64,000 nucleotides of DNA from Allopusillimonas sp048270225 (GCA_048270225.1 JBLWTG010000005.1:337862-401861), one strand, 5' to 3'. Positions 1 to 8,612 are shown, counted from the first letter of the stretch. The notes: a model not told the origin generated them from the letters alone. Translations and numbers: made by a program.

Positions 1-587
1 ACACGCCCCAGCACCTGCATAAGTCCTTGAACAATAAAATCATGCCTATCCTGTCCAACTCCCTGGTAACACGGGTGTTGACGCCGCAGGAGCGCGAGGC
101 GGCCGGGCTCAGGAGCACGACTTTCATTACGGATACGCGCACCTTGCGGTTCTACTATCGCCTGCTGCCAGACGGATCCATGCAGATAGGGAGCCGCAGC
201 GCAGTGACGGGCGCCGATGCCAGAAACGAGAAGCATCTGGACCTGCTCAAGGAAGGCTTGTATCGCAAGTTTCCCACCCTGCGCGGGATACCCATCGCTT
301 ATTCATGGTGGGGCTGGGTGGACGTGAGCCATGACATGATGCCGCGCATTGTGCAGCCCGATCCGTCCGAACAGGTGTTCTATGCCTTTGGCTACGGCGG
401 CAACGGTGTTTCGTTCTCGGCCCACGCAGGCCGCCGCCTGGCCGAACGGGTCGTCGGCAAGGACGGCAGGCAATGGGATTTGCCTATTTATAACTCGCCG
501 CTGCCCGGGCATCTGTTCGCGCCGTTCCGGCGACTCGGCCAGGCCATGCTGTACCGCTATTATTATCTGCGCGACGAGAAGTTTTGA
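1..587 (+). CDS. FAD-dependent amine/amino-acid oxidoreductase (DAO family), C-terminal part
   Basis: Partial gene: the frame is open to the left edge, so the true start and the N-terminal FAD-binding GxGxxG lie outside the window. About 195 codons remain. They match the C-terminal substrate/FAD-capping part of DadA/PuuB-like oxidases: a strand of the type LRFYYRLLPDGSMQIGSR, an aromatic YSWWGWVDVSHDMMPRI segment, and the C-terminal FAD-closing motif FYAFGYGGNGVSFSAHAGR. The family oxidatively deaminates amines or amino acids. It converges on a MocR regulator and a taurine-type importer, so a taurine dehydrogenase flavoprotein (TauY-like) is possible, but gamma-glutamylputrescine oxidase-like activity is equally compatible. 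The substrate is inferred from context only. Confidence 0.75.
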   Translation, partial: TPQHLHKSLNNKIMPILSNSLVTRVLTPQEREAAGLRSTTFITDTRTLRFYYRLLPDGSMQIGSRSAVTGADARNEKHLDLLKEGLYRKFPTLRGIPIAYSWWGWVDVSHDMMPRIVQPDPSEQVFYAFGYGGNGVSFSAHAGRRLAERVVGKDGRQWDLPIYNSPLPGHLFAPFRRLGQAMLYRYYYLRDEKF

Positions 588-596
588 CCTGTGTCT

Positions 597-622
597 CCCG
601 GTGCACCATGGCGTGCGCCGGG
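597..622. terminator. Terminator-like hairpin between convergent genes
   Basis: CCCGGTGCAC and GTGCGCCGGG form a 10-bp stem with one mismatch around a 6-nt loop. It lies between the stop of the oxidoreductase and the stop of the converging regulator. No T-run follows on either strand, so it is not a canonical intrinsic terminator. Confidence 0.3.
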
Positions 623-632
623 GGCCGGGTGC

Positions 633-2150
633 TCAGACTTTGCCGTACAAGGCCTGATGAGCCTTGGCCAGCCTACGCATGCCTTCGGCGATCTTGTCTG
701 TGTCGATAGACGCAAAGCCCATGCGCAGATAGTTTTTATTCTCCTGGCCGGGATGATGATAGAAGACATGGCCGGGCTCTACCACCACGCCCTCCAGGAG
801 GGCGGCTTCGGCCAGTTTTTCTGTATCCACACCGACCGGCGCCTTGATCCAGCAGGATGATCCGCCGCTGATGGGCACCAGCTCGAACTCGGGCAGCGTT
901 GCATGAATGGCCTTGGTCAGCTCGGCAGCGCGCTCTGCATACAGCACCGAGAGCCTGCGCAGCAGCGCATGGTGATGACCCAGCGATATAAAGAGCGCAA
1001 AGGCGCGCTGTACGTAGGCGGACGGATGGCGCAGCATCAGCCGCCTGAGGGCGCGCAACTCGCTGGCCAGCTCGCGCGGGGCGACGATATAGCCGATGCG
1101 CAGTCCCGGGGCAAAGCTTTTGGAGAGGCTGCCTATATAGATAACGCGCCCGTGACGGTCCAGGCTTTTGAGGGCGGGCGAGGGGTGGCCGTCGTAGCGG
1201 TTTTCGGTTTCGTAATCGTCCTCGATGATGATGCCGTCCGAGCGGCTCACCATTTCGAGCAGCGCCACGCGGCGCTCCATGGGCAGGGTGACGCTGGTCG
1301 GGCACTGATGGCTGGGGGTTACGAAGATGTAGTCGCAGCCTTGCAGGGCAGGGGTGATGCACAGCCCTTCGCCGTCTATCGGCAGCGGCATGAGCTTTTC
1401 GGTGCGGTGCGCAAAGGTATTGCGCGCGTCCGGATAGCCTGGATCTTCCATACCCACCACAGTGTGATCGTCGATGAGCAGGTCGCCCAGAAGGTACAGG
1501 GCATGCTGCGCGCCGACTGTCACTACAATTTCATCGGCCTCGGCCCAGACGCCCCGGCGAGGCAAAACCTGGCTGCGGATTTCTTCGATCAGCGCCGGAT
1601 CGTCGTTGGTGATGAGATCGGGGGCCCAACTGCGTATATCCAGGACAGACAGGGCTCGGGTGCAGCATTCGCGCCATTCGGCGGTGGGAAACTGGCTGGG
1701 ATTGAACTGGGCATACACAAAGGGGTAGGGCATGCTCTGCCAGTTTTCGGGCTTGACGATATTGCGCTGGCGCGACGGATGGAAGACCATGCGACGCTGC
1801 CAGCTTGCCTCGGTATGCTGGCGCGGCCTGGGTTCGTCCTGTGCCTGTGTCGGTACGTGATTGCGCAATACATCGTCGGCGATGAAGTGTCCGCTGCGCT
1901 CGCGCGAAACAAGATAGCCTTCGGCAACCAGTTGCTGGTAGGCGAAGACGACCGTGTTGCGGGCTATGCCCAGACTGTCGGACAGGTGGCGACTGGAAGG
2001 CGCGGGCGCGCCGGGCGGCAAGTGTCCGCTGAGGATGGCGGACACCAGCATTTTGCGTATGCGGCTTTGCAGGCTAAGGCTGGAATCGCTGACGCGATCG
2101 AACAGCGTCAGCCATTGCAGGTTGCTGGAAAGAGGAGTTGGTGCGTTCAT
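633..2150 (-). CDS. tauR: MocR-family (GntR-HTH + aminotransferase-like) regulator, TauR candidate
   Basis: A 505-residue two-domain regulator. Residues about 28-90 form a GntR-type winged helix (SSRHLSDSLGIARNTVVFAY). After a linker, residues about 150-490 form a fold-type-I aminotransferase domain with the PLP site intact: TPSHQ at about 278, the IIEDDYETE aspartates at 311-312, and the Schiff-base lysine K344 in SLSKSFAPGLRIGY. MocR proteins bind PLP and an amino compound as effector. The gene starts 10 nt after the tauC-like stop on the same strand, so it is probably the last gene of the tauABC operon. In other proteobacteria TauR, of this family, activates taurine uptake and catabolism genes. 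Family assignment is firm; the TauR role is inferred from position. Confidence 0.85.
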   Translation of the reverse strand: MNAPTPLSSNLQWLTLFDRVSDSSLSLQSRIRKMLVSAILSGHLPPGAPAPSSRHLSDSLGIARNTVVFAYQQLVAEGYLVSRERSGHFIADDVLRNHVPTQAQDEPRPRQHTEASWQRRMVFHPSRQRNIVKPENWQSMPYPFVYAQFNPSQFPTAEWRECCTRALSVLDIRSWAPDLITNDDPALIEEIRSQVLPRRGVWAEADEIVVTVGAQHALYLLGDLLIDDHTVVGMEDPGYPDARNTFAHRTEKLMPLPIDGEGLCITPALQGCDYIFVTPSHQCPTSVTLPMERRVALLEMVSRSDGIIIEDDYETENRYDGHPSPALKSLDRHGRVIYIGSLSKSFAPGLRIGYIVAPRELASELRALRRLMLRHPSAYVQRAFALFISLGHHHALLRRLSVLYAERAAELTKAIHATLPEFELVPISGGSSCWIKAPVGVDTEKLAEAALLEGVVVEPGHVFYHHPGQENKNYLRMGFASIDTDKIAEGMRRLAKAHQALYGKV

Positions 2151-2160
2151 GACCCGAAGC

Positions 2161-2988
2161 TTACACCTTGCCCTTCCAGGGTATCAGCAGGCGTTCAAGG
2201 TAGCGCAGCAGCATGTCGAACAGCAGTGCGAAAAACCCGATGACGATAATGCCCATGATCACCGTGTCGCTGGCCAGGTATTGCGCCGCGTTGAGCACCA
2301 TGAAGCCCAGGCCTCGCGCCGATGCCACCATTTCGGCAGCGACCAGCGTGGTCCAGCCTACGCCGATGCCGATGCGCATGCCGGTGAAAATCTCGGGCAT
2401 GGCCGCCTTGAGAATGACATGGAAAATGATCTGCCGGCTCGATCCGCCCATGGCATAGGCCGCGTGTATCTGTTCTATCGAGACGGACTTGACGCCCGAG
2501 CGCGCGGCAATGGCCATGGGGGCAAATATGGCAAGGAAAATCAGGAATACCTTGGGAAATTCTCCGATGCCAAACCAGATGATGACGAGCGGCAAATAGG
2601 CCAGGGGAGGCAGGGGCCGGTAGAACTCGATGATGGGGTCGAACAGGCCGCGTGCGACACGGTTCACCCCCATCAGTATGCCTATGGGTACCGCCGTGAC
2701 CAGCGCCAGCAGGAAAGCGCCCATGACTCGGCCAAGACTGGCCAGGGTGTGCTGGGCGAGCGTCGAGTTGGCCACGCCCAGCGTCACGGCCTCGATGAAT
2801 TTATCGTAGACGGCAAAGGGCGAGGGCAGGAATATCGGCTTGATCCATCCCATGCTGGTGATCAGGAACCATAACGCGATCAGGACGACAGCCGTCATGA
2901 GACTGATGAAACTGCTGTTGCCCGCGCCGGGCGCGCCATAGACCTGCCCCGGCGTGGCGGGTTTGCTGGAGAATAATTTCTTAGACAT
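2161..2988 (-). CDS. tauC: Taurine/sulfonate ABC transporter permease TauC-like
   Basis: An inner-membrane permease of the TauC/SsuC family (BPD_transp_1), 275 residues with about six membrane segments; the first is near residues 30-50. The cytoplasmic EAA-type loop can be read around SVSIEQIHAAYAMGGSSRQI. I chose the start at 2988 (MSKKLFSS): it overlaps the end of the upstream ATPase by 8 nt, consistent with translational coupling, and removes a 38-residue extension that lacks family features. It acts with the adjacent ATPase and periplasmic protein. TauC and SsuC permeases look alike, so the taurine assignment relies on the two partners. Confidence 0.85.
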   Translation of the reverse strand: MSKKLFSSKPATPGQVYGAPGAGNSSFISLMTAVVLIALWFLITSMGWIKPIFLPSPFAVYDKFIEAVTLGVANSTLAQHTLASLGRVMGAFLLALVTAVPIGILMGVNRVARGLFDPIIEFYRPLPPLAYLPLVIIWFGIGEFPKVFLIFLAIFAPMAIAARSGVKSVSIEQIHAAYAMGGSSRQIIFHVILKAAMPEIFTGMRIGIGVGWTTLVAAEMVASARGLGFMVLNAAQYLASDTVIMGIIVIGFFALLFDMLLRYLERLLIPWKGKV

Positions 2989-3820
2989 GAAGAAGTGCCG
3001 TTGTGTCGACAGGCGGCTCGCCGGCTTCGCGTTCGTCGCCATAGATGATGCCAAGTACGGTTTCGCGCATCTCGATGAAATCTTTGCTTGATTTGATGGC
3101 ACGGGCGTCCCTCGACTCTAGAAAGCGTTTATTGAAATCCAGCTCGTACATATTGGTGATGCGGCCGGGGCGCGGCGACATCACCACCAGTTTCGATCCC
3201 AGAAACAGCGCTTCTTCCACGCTGTGGGTAATAAAGAAAAACATTTTGTGCGTGTGCTGCCAGACATCGAGCAGCAACTCTTGTATGGTTTCGCGCGACA
3301 GGGCGTCGAGCGCGGCCATGGGTTCGTCCATGAGCAGCATGGCCGGGTCGCAGGTCAGGGCGCGGGCGATGCCAACGCGCTGCTGCATGCCTCCGGATAA
3401 CTGATAGATCATGTGGCGGTGGAAGTCTTTCAGTCCAACCAGCTCGAGATTGCGCGCCGCGATGGCATTGCGTCTGGCCTTGCTCACACCCTGCAGTTTC
3501 AGTCCAAACTCGGTGTTGTCGATGACATTGAGCCAGGGCAGCAGGGCGTGCTTCTGAAAGACGACGCCGCGATCCGAGCCAGGGCCCGTGATGGGGCTGC
3601 CGCCGAGCAGCAGTTCGCCTTCGGTGGGCGACAGAAATCCGGCCAGGACGTTCAGCAGAGTCGTCTTGCCGCAGCCCGAGGCGCCCAGGGCCACGACGAA
3701 ATCGCCTGATGCGATTTCAAGATTGACATCCTGAAGCGCCACCACAGAGCCGCCCTGTTGCAAAGCGGGATACGTGACGCTGACGCCTTTGATGCTCAGG
3801 TTGGCCATAGGGCTTGTCAT
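2981..3820 (-). CDS. tauB: Taurine ABC transporter ATP-binding protein TauB-like
   Basis: ABC ATPase of 279 residues: Walker A GASGCGKT at 46-53, Q-loop Q89, signature LSGGM at 141-145, Walker B LLMDEP at 162-167 and H-loop H199. The C-terminal tail (FNKRF, then AIKSSKDFIEMRE) closely follows E. coli TauB. The start at 3820 is preferred because AAGGA stands about 8 nt upstream; an in-frame ATG at 3808 and a longer form from 3850 are alternatives. Order on the minus strand is tauA, tauB, tauC, tauR. An 80-nt gap with a strong hairpin separates it from tauA. Confidence 0.87.
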   Translation of the reverse strand: MTSPMANLSIKGVSVTYPALQQGGSVVALQDVNLEIASGDFVVALGASGCGKTTLLNVLAGFLSPTEGELLLGGSPITGPGSDRGVVFQKHALLPWLNVIDNTEFGLKLQGVSKARRNAIAARNLELVGLKDFHRHMIYQLSGGMQQRVGIARALTCDPAMLLMDEPMAALDALSRETIQELLLDVWQHTHKMFFFITHSVEEALFLGSKLVVMSPRPGRITNMYELDFNKRFLESRDARAIKSSKDFIEMRETVLGIIYGDEREAGEPPVDTTALLHV

Positions 3821-3862
3821 AGGGAAGTTCCTTGCTGCGTAATGGGTCACGGTGAAGGAGAA

Positions 3863-3892
3863 GGTATCGCGCCGCTGTCGCGGCGCGATACC
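3863..3892. repeat. Perfect 13-bp intercistronic hairpin between tauA and tauB
   Basis: GGTATCGCGCCGC (3863-3875) and GCGGCGCGATACC (3880-3892) are exact reverse complements around a 4-nt loop. The structure lies just after the tauA stop and before the tauB ribosome site. No U-tract follows in the direction of transcription. Its position is that of an mRNA-stabilising or partially terminating element that would leave more binding protein than ATPase/permease. Confidence 0.75.
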
Positions 3893-3900
3893 GCCGGTGC

Positions 3901-4947
3901 TCAGTTCCCCGCTTTGGCGGCGTCCTGCGCGAATGATGCATTCACAAAGGTGGCGTAGTCATCCAGCGGTTTGTTGATCTGGCGCTGATCTTTCAGGAAT
4001 TTGGCGCTGGCAGTGAAGGCCTTGGCAGCTCCGCCGTCTTTGCCGCCGCCCAGCCAGGCATTGGAGGCCTGTTCCTTGGCATCGGGAAACAGCAACAGCT
4101 TGAGTGCTGAAACGATGTCATCCGGCTTGCCGCCGATCAGCTTGACAATACCCTTGACGGTGTCCGAGTCCGCGGTGATCGACGCGGCATTCTTGTTGTA
4201 GTCCGCGTAGGATTTTGCCAGAACGCCGGTGAATGCCGCCATGAACTTGGGATTCTTGGCGGCCCATTCCTTGTCAACGACCAGGCCGTCAAAAGTGGGA
4301 ACACTTTTCTTGCCGATCTGTTCGGAGTCGGAAATGGTCTTGCCGGTTTTTTGGATTTCGGTCAGCGCGGGCGGCCAGACATACGCTGCGTCGATGTCGC
4401 CGCGCAGCCATGCGGCCACAATCTGTGGAGGCTGCATATTCAGGATCTGTACATCCTTGGGCGCGATGTGCCAGATGTCTTTCATTGCCACCAGCAGATG
4501 GAAATGCGAGGTGGAGACGAAGGGGACGCCGACTTTCTTGCCGACCAGATCCTGCGGCTTTTCGATGCCGGAGCCATTGCGGGCGACCAGCGCTTCTGAT
4601 TTGCCGATATTGTCCAGTATCCAGAACAGTTCCAGATCAACGCCGCGGGTCACCGCAGCGGTAATGCCGGTCGAACCCAGCACCCCGACAGGCACATCGC
4701 GTGATGCAAAGGCGCTGGATATGTCGCCGGCCGAGCTGAACTGGCGCCAGTCTATGTCGTAGCCCGCGGCCTTGGCTGCCTTGTCGAAGCTGCCATCGGC
4801 GATAGCGCTGACGAATGGCCCCACGATTTGCTGATAGCCGACCACCACCTTGGTCTGCGCCAGGACGCCCGTGGAATTCAGGCTCAGGATGCCGGCGGCA
4901 GCGCCCAGCATGGCAAACTTGCGTACACGTCGTAAGAGGGGTTTCAT
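3901..4947 (-). CDS. tauA: Taurine ABC transporter periplasmic binding protein TauA-like
   Basis: A 348-residue exported solute-binding protein. The N-terminus is a signal peptide (basic MKPLLRRVRK, hydrophobic core, cleavage likely after VLA near residue 30). The mature part matches the TauA/SsuA family, with segments such as ALVARN, VGVPFVSTSHFHLLVA, MQPPQIVAAWLRGDIDAAYVWPPAL and SDSEQIG that run parallel to E. coli TauA. GGAGAG precedes the ATG. It is the first gene of the leftward operon. No tauD-type dioxygenase is adjacent, so desulfonation, if taurine is the substrate, must be encoded elsewhere or follow a transaminase/dehydrogenase route. Confidence 0.87.
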   Translation of the reverse strand: MKPLLRRVRKFAMLGAAAGILSLNSTGVLAQTKVVVGYQQIVGPFVSAIADGSFDKAAKAAGYDIDWRQFSSAGDISSAFASRDVPVGVLGSTGITAAVTRGVDLELFWILDNIGKSEALVARNGSGIEKPQDLVGKKVGVPFVSTSHFHLLVAMKDIWHIAPKDVQILNMQPPQIVAAWLRGDIDAAYVWPPALTEIQKTGKTISDSEQIGKKSVPTFDGLVVDKEWAAKNPKFMAAFTGVLAKSYADYNKNAASITADSDTVKGIVKLIGGKPDDIVSALKLLLFPDAKEQASNAWLGGGKDGGAAKAFTASAKFLKDQRQINKPLDDYATFVNASFAQDAAKAGN

Positions 4948-5029
4948 GGGGTCTCTCCATTCAGGTTATCGCGACACACCTTGGTAGCGTCATTTTTGTG
5001 TCGCCTTGTGAATGGATAGTGCACACAGA

Positions 5030-5076
5030 CCAGACTTGCGACTAGGTCCAGTTGTTTTTATTAGATGGGGCCAGTT
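5030..5076 (-). promoter_or_regulatory. Candidate TauR (MocR) operator upstream of tauA
   Basis: Read on the minus strand, AACTGG occurs twice exactly 23 bp apart (5071-5076 and 5048-5053), and a related GTCTGG lies at 5030-5035. The middle copy continues as CTGGACCTAG, close to the CTGGAC-T/C-TAA type direct repeat I recall for TauR. Spacing of about two helical turns suits a MocR dimer. The site lies about 100 bp upstream of the tauA start. The repeats are visible; the factor is inferred. Confidence 0.4.
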
Positions 5077-5094
5077 ATTCCGTGTTGAGTGATG

Positions 5095-5130
5095 CCAAAC
5101 ACGGCAAAGCCGCTGCATTGCCGTGTTTGG
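5095..5130. repeat. Perfect 13-bp inverted repeat between LOG gene and tauA
   Basis: CCAAACACGGCAA (5095-5107) and TTGCCGTGTTTGG (5118-5130) are exact reverse complements around a 10-nt loop. It follows the end of the LOG gene and precedes the tauA promoter region. No T-run flanks it. It could be a factor-dependent or processed 3' end for the LOG transcript, or an operator. The rest of the 4948-5215 gap holds no gene I can support. Confidence 0.6.
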
Positions 5131-5215
5131 ACTATAACCGAGGGCATGCTGCCCTGGCTGGCATTAAGGGTAAATGCCCATGCTCCCGAAGGCGGGGTTT
5201 AGGCCGTCTGGCGGA

Positions 5216-5896
5216 TTACTCGGGCAGGGCGGGGGCGGTTTCGCGCTCGTGGGAAAATGCCGTACAGAACGATTCGACGCGGTGCATGACCAGATCGATG
5301 TCGTCGGTGACGGTAAGCAGGTCGATGTCATGTGGTCCGATCAGCTTGAGCGCCATCAATTGGTCGCGGATCCAGTGAAGGAGGCCGCCCCAGAATTCAG
5401 TGCCGATCAGGATAATGGGGGCGGGAGGCACTTTGCGCGTCTGGACCAGCGTCATGACCTCGAACAGCTCGTCCAGGGTGCCGAATCCGCCAGGCAGGGC
5501 GATATAAGCGGCGCTGTGCATGAAAAATGTGGCCTTGCGCGAATAGAAATAGTCGAAGTTCAGGCTGTGTGTCTGATAATGATTATTGCTGGTTTCGTGG
5601 GGCAGTTTAATATTTAGGCCTACACTGGTGCCTCCGGCTTCGAAGGCGCCCTTGTTGGCCGCCTCCATAATGCCGGGGCCGCCGCCCGCAATAACGGTAA
5701 GTCCCGCTTTTGCGAGGCGGGCGCCTATGGTTTCGCTCAACGCGTAGTAGGGTGAGTCGGGGCGCAGGCGGGCACTACCGAATACGCTGACACCCCAGCC
5801 GATTTCCTTCAGGGTGTCGGCGGCGCTTTGCAACTCTGACATAATCCCCGGGATCTGCTGAGAAGCAGTCAGACGGACTACTTTATTGTTTGACAT
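5216..5896 (-). CDS. LOG family protein (nucleotide 5'-monophosphate phosphoribohydrolase type)
   Basis: A 226-residue Rossmann protein with both LOG signatures: GGGPGIMEAAN at 71-81 and PGGFGTLDE at 135-143. The family was long called 'lysine decarboxylase-like'; characterised members cleave AMP-type nucleotides to base and ribose 5-phosphate, some releasing cytokinins. The ATG at 5896 overlaps the polA ATG on the other strand (CATG, 5894-5897). AAGG lies 8 nt upstream, inside polA. A second in-frame ATG at 5842 (MSELQSAAD) has GGGGA about 4-5 nt upstream and would remove the overlap; the conserved domain is complete from either start. The true substrate is unknown. Confidence 0.85.
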   Translation of the reverse strand: MSNNKVVRLTASQQIPGIMSELQSAADTLKEIGWGVSVFGSARLRPDSPYYALSETIGARLAKAGLTVIAGGGPGIMEAANKGAFEAGGTSVGLNIKLPHETSNNHYQTHSLNFDYFYSRKATFFMHSAAYIALPGGFGTLDELFEVMTLVQTRKVPPAPIILIGTEFWGGLLHWIRDQLMALKLIGPHDIDLLTVTDDIDLVMHRVESFCTAFSHERETAPALPE

Positions 5897-8612
5897 GAAA
5901 AAAACCTTGTTACTTGTTGATGGGTCCAGCTATTTGTATCGCGCCTATCATGCCATGCCGGATTTGCGAAACGCAAAAGGGGAACCTACGGGCGCCCTCT
6001 ATGGTGTCATTTCTATGTTACGGAGACTGGCACAGGATTACAAGGCAGACTACGCTGCCTGCGTGTTCGACGCAAAAGGCAAAACCTTCCGTGAAGACAT
6101 CTACCCGCTCTACAAGGGTAACAGGCCATCGATGCCGGAAGAGCTTGCCGCGCAAATAGCGCCTATTCACCAGGCAGTGGCCGCCCTGGGCTGGCCTGTG
6201 CTGTCCATCGGTGGCGTGGAGGCGGACGACGTCATCGGCACGCTGGCCTGCCAGGCCTCCCGCGAAGGCATACACACCATTATTTCTACAGGCGACAAAG
6301 ACATGGCCCAACTGGTTGACGAGCACGTCGAGCTCGTCAATACCATGAGCGGCGAGCGCCAGGATATCGAAGGGGTGGTGCGCAAGTTCGGCGTCACCCC
6401 GGGCCAGATCGTCGATTTCCTGATGCTGACCGGCGATGCGGTGGACAATGTGCCCGGCGTAACCAAAGTAGGGCCTAAAACCGCCGCCAAATGGCTGGCG
6501 CAGTACGCATCTGTCGATAAACTGGTCGAAAATGCCGACGATATCAAAGGGGTGGCCGGTCAGAACCTGCGCGAGGCCATTGCCAATTTCCCGATGACGC
6601 GCGAATTGCTGACCATCAAGACAGACTGTGAGCTGCCCGCGCTGGCCGCAGGCCTGGATGCGCTGATACCGCGACCTGCTGACCAGAAAACGCTGATACA
6701 GCTGTTCGAGGACTATGGCTTTCGCAGCTGGCTGCGCGAGCTGACCGGCGAGTCGGACCGTATCCCTGAACAGGATAGCCGGCAGGCGCCCGAGCAGGCG
6801 GCAGCCCCCGCCCAGACGCATTACGACACCGTGCTCGACTGGGAAACGTTTGATCGCTGGCTGGAGCGCATTCAGGCGGCTGACCTGGTGGCGCTCGATA
6901 CCGAGACGACCTCGCTCGATCCCATGTGCGCCCGGCTGGTAGGCCTGTCGCTGTCGGCGCAGGCGGGCATCGCCTGCTATATACCCCTGGCCCATCGCGG
7001 CCCGGACCGCGTCGAGCAGTTGCCCAAGGCCGAGGTGCTGGCGCGACTCAAGCCCTGGCTGGAGGACGCTGCCCGCCACAAACTGCTGCATAACGCCAAG
7101 TACGACGCGCATGTGCTGCTCAACGAAGGGATAGCGCTGGCCGGCATTACCGAAGACACCATGTTGCAGGCCTATGTGCTGGAGTCCCATAGACGGGTCA
7201 ATATGCAGGAACTGGCCGAACGCTGGCTGGGCCGCATTGGCACAACTTACGAGGACCTGTGCGGCAAGGGGGCCAAGCAGATAGGCTTTGACGAGGTGGA
7301 AGTCGAGAAGGCGGCCTTCTACGGCAGCGAGGATGCAGACTTTACCCTGCAGCTGCATCAGGTGCTGCGCCCCAAGGTCGCTGCGGATCCCGGCTTGGAG
7401 TATATCTACCAGCTCGAAATCCAGGCTTCCCGTGTGCTGACGGTGATCGAGCATAACGGCGTGCGCATCGATGCGCAGGTACTGGTGGCGCAAAGCAAGG
7501 AGTTGGGACAGCAACTGGTGGATCTCGAGCAAAAAGCCTACGAGCTCGCCGGCCAGCCCTTCAATCTCAATTCGCCCAAGCAGTTGGGCGAGATCCTGTT
7601 CCAGCGGATGGGCTTGCCTGTCGTGCGAAAAACCGCCAGCGGCGCGCCTTCCACCGACGAGGATGTGCTCACCAAGCTGGCGCGCGACTATCCGTTGCCG
7701 GCGCTTCTGCTGGAGTATCGCGGGCTGGCCAAGCTCAAGTCCACATACACGGACAAGCTGCCCCGCATGATCAATTCGACCACAGGCCGGGTGCATACGC
7801 GCTACGCCCAGGCGGCCGTGATCACCGGTCGTCTGGCTTCGACCGATCCCAATTTGCAGAACATCCCGGTGCGCACCAGTGAAGGCAGGCGCGTGCGCAC
7901 GGCCTTTGTCGCCAGCGCGGGCAGCATTGTCTCGGCCGACTATTCACAGATTGAGCTGCGCGTCATGGCGCACGTCTCTGCTGATGAAAACCTGCGCCAG
8001 GCTTTTGCGCGTGGCGACGATATCCATCGCGCCACGGCTGCGGAAGTCTTCAGCGTGCCGCTGGACCAGGTGAGCGCCGAACAGCGGCGCGCGGCCAAGG
8101 CGATCAACTTCGGGCTCATCTACGGCATGGGCGAGTTCGGCCTGGCCTCGAATCTGGGCATTACCCGCGATGCAGCGCGTTCTTACATTGACCGGTATTT
8201 CGCACGCTATCCGGGCGTGGCTGCGTACATGGCGCAGACCAAGGCCATGGCACGCGAGCTGGGCTATGTCGAAACGGTGTTTGGCAGGCGGCTCTGGCTG
8301 CCCGATCTGCGCGGCGCCAAAGGCCCGCGGCTGGCGGCGGCCGAACGGGCGGCCATCAACGCGCCCATGCAGGGCACGGCGGCAGACCTGATCAAGTTGG
8401 CCATGGTCAGGGTGCAGGACTGGATACAGGCCGAGGGCCTGAAGTCTCTGCTTGTCATGCAGGTGCACGATGAACTCGTGCTCGACGTGCCGCAGGCCGA
8501 GGTGGCCCTCGTGACCGAGCAGTTGCCTGTTTTGATGAGCGGCGCTGCCGAGCTGAGCGTTCCGCTGCTGGCAGAGGTCGGCGTCGGGCCTAACTGGGAA
8601 CAGGCTCATTGA
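5895..8612 (+). CDS. polA: DNA polymerase I
   Basis: A 905-residue enzyme for Okazaki fragment maturation and repair. The N-terminal 5'-3' exonuclease domain spans about 1-290 (LLLVDGSSYLYRAYHA, ISTGDKDMAQLV, LTGDAVDNVPG). A 3'-5' exonuclease domain follows, with the DTET motif at 335-338, so proofreading looks intact. The polymerase domain carries motif A DYSQIELRVM (catalytic D682), an O-helix segment RRAAKAINFGLIYG, and motif C QVHDELVLD (H858-D859). The start at 5895 fits the conserved first residues; a TTG three codons earlier is possible. No strong Shine-Dalgarno site is visible, and its leader must overlap the divergent LOG gene. Confidence 0.97.
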   Translation: MKKTLLLVDGSSYLYRAYHAMPDLRNAKGEPTGALYGVISMLRRLAQDYKADYAACVFDAKGKTFREDIYPLYKGNRPSMPEELAAQIAPIHQAVAALGWPVLSIGGVEADDVIGTLACQASREGIHTIISTGDKDMAQLVDEHVELVNTMSGERQDIEGVVRKFGVTPGQIVDFLMLTGDAVDNVPGVTKVGPKTAAKWLAQYASVDKLVENADDIKGVAGQNLREAIANFPMTRELLTIKTDCELPALAAGLDALIPRPADQKTLIQLFEDYGFRSWLRELTGESDRIPEQDSRQAPEQAAAPAQTHYDTVLDWETFDRWLERIQAADLVALDTETTSLDPMCARLVGLSLSAQAGIACYIPLAHRGPDRVEQLPKAEVLARLKPWLEDAARHKLLHNAKYDAHVLLNEGIALAGITEDTMLQAYVLESHRRVNMQELAERWLGRIGTTYEDLCGKGAKQIGFDEVEVEKAAFYGSEDADFTLQLHQVLRPKVAADPGLEYIYQLEIQASRVLTVIEHNGVRIDAQVLVAQSKELGQQLVDLEQKAYELAGQPFNLNSPKQLGEILFQRMGLPVVRKTASGAPSTDEDVLTKLARDYPLPALLLEYRGLAKLKSTYTDKLPRMINSTTGRVHTRYAQAAVITGRLASTDPNLQNIPVRTSEGRRVRTAFVASAGSIVSADYSQIELRVMAHVSADENLRQAFARGDDIHRATAAEVFSVPLDQVSAEQRRAAKAINFGLIYGMGEFGLASNLGITRDAARSYIDRYFARYPGVAAYMAQTKAMARELGYVETVFGRRLWLPDLRGAKGPRLAAAERAAINAPMQGTAADLIKLAMVRVQDWIQAEGLKSLLVMQVHDELVLDVPQAEVALVTEQLPVLMSGAAELSVPLLAEVGVGPNWEQAH

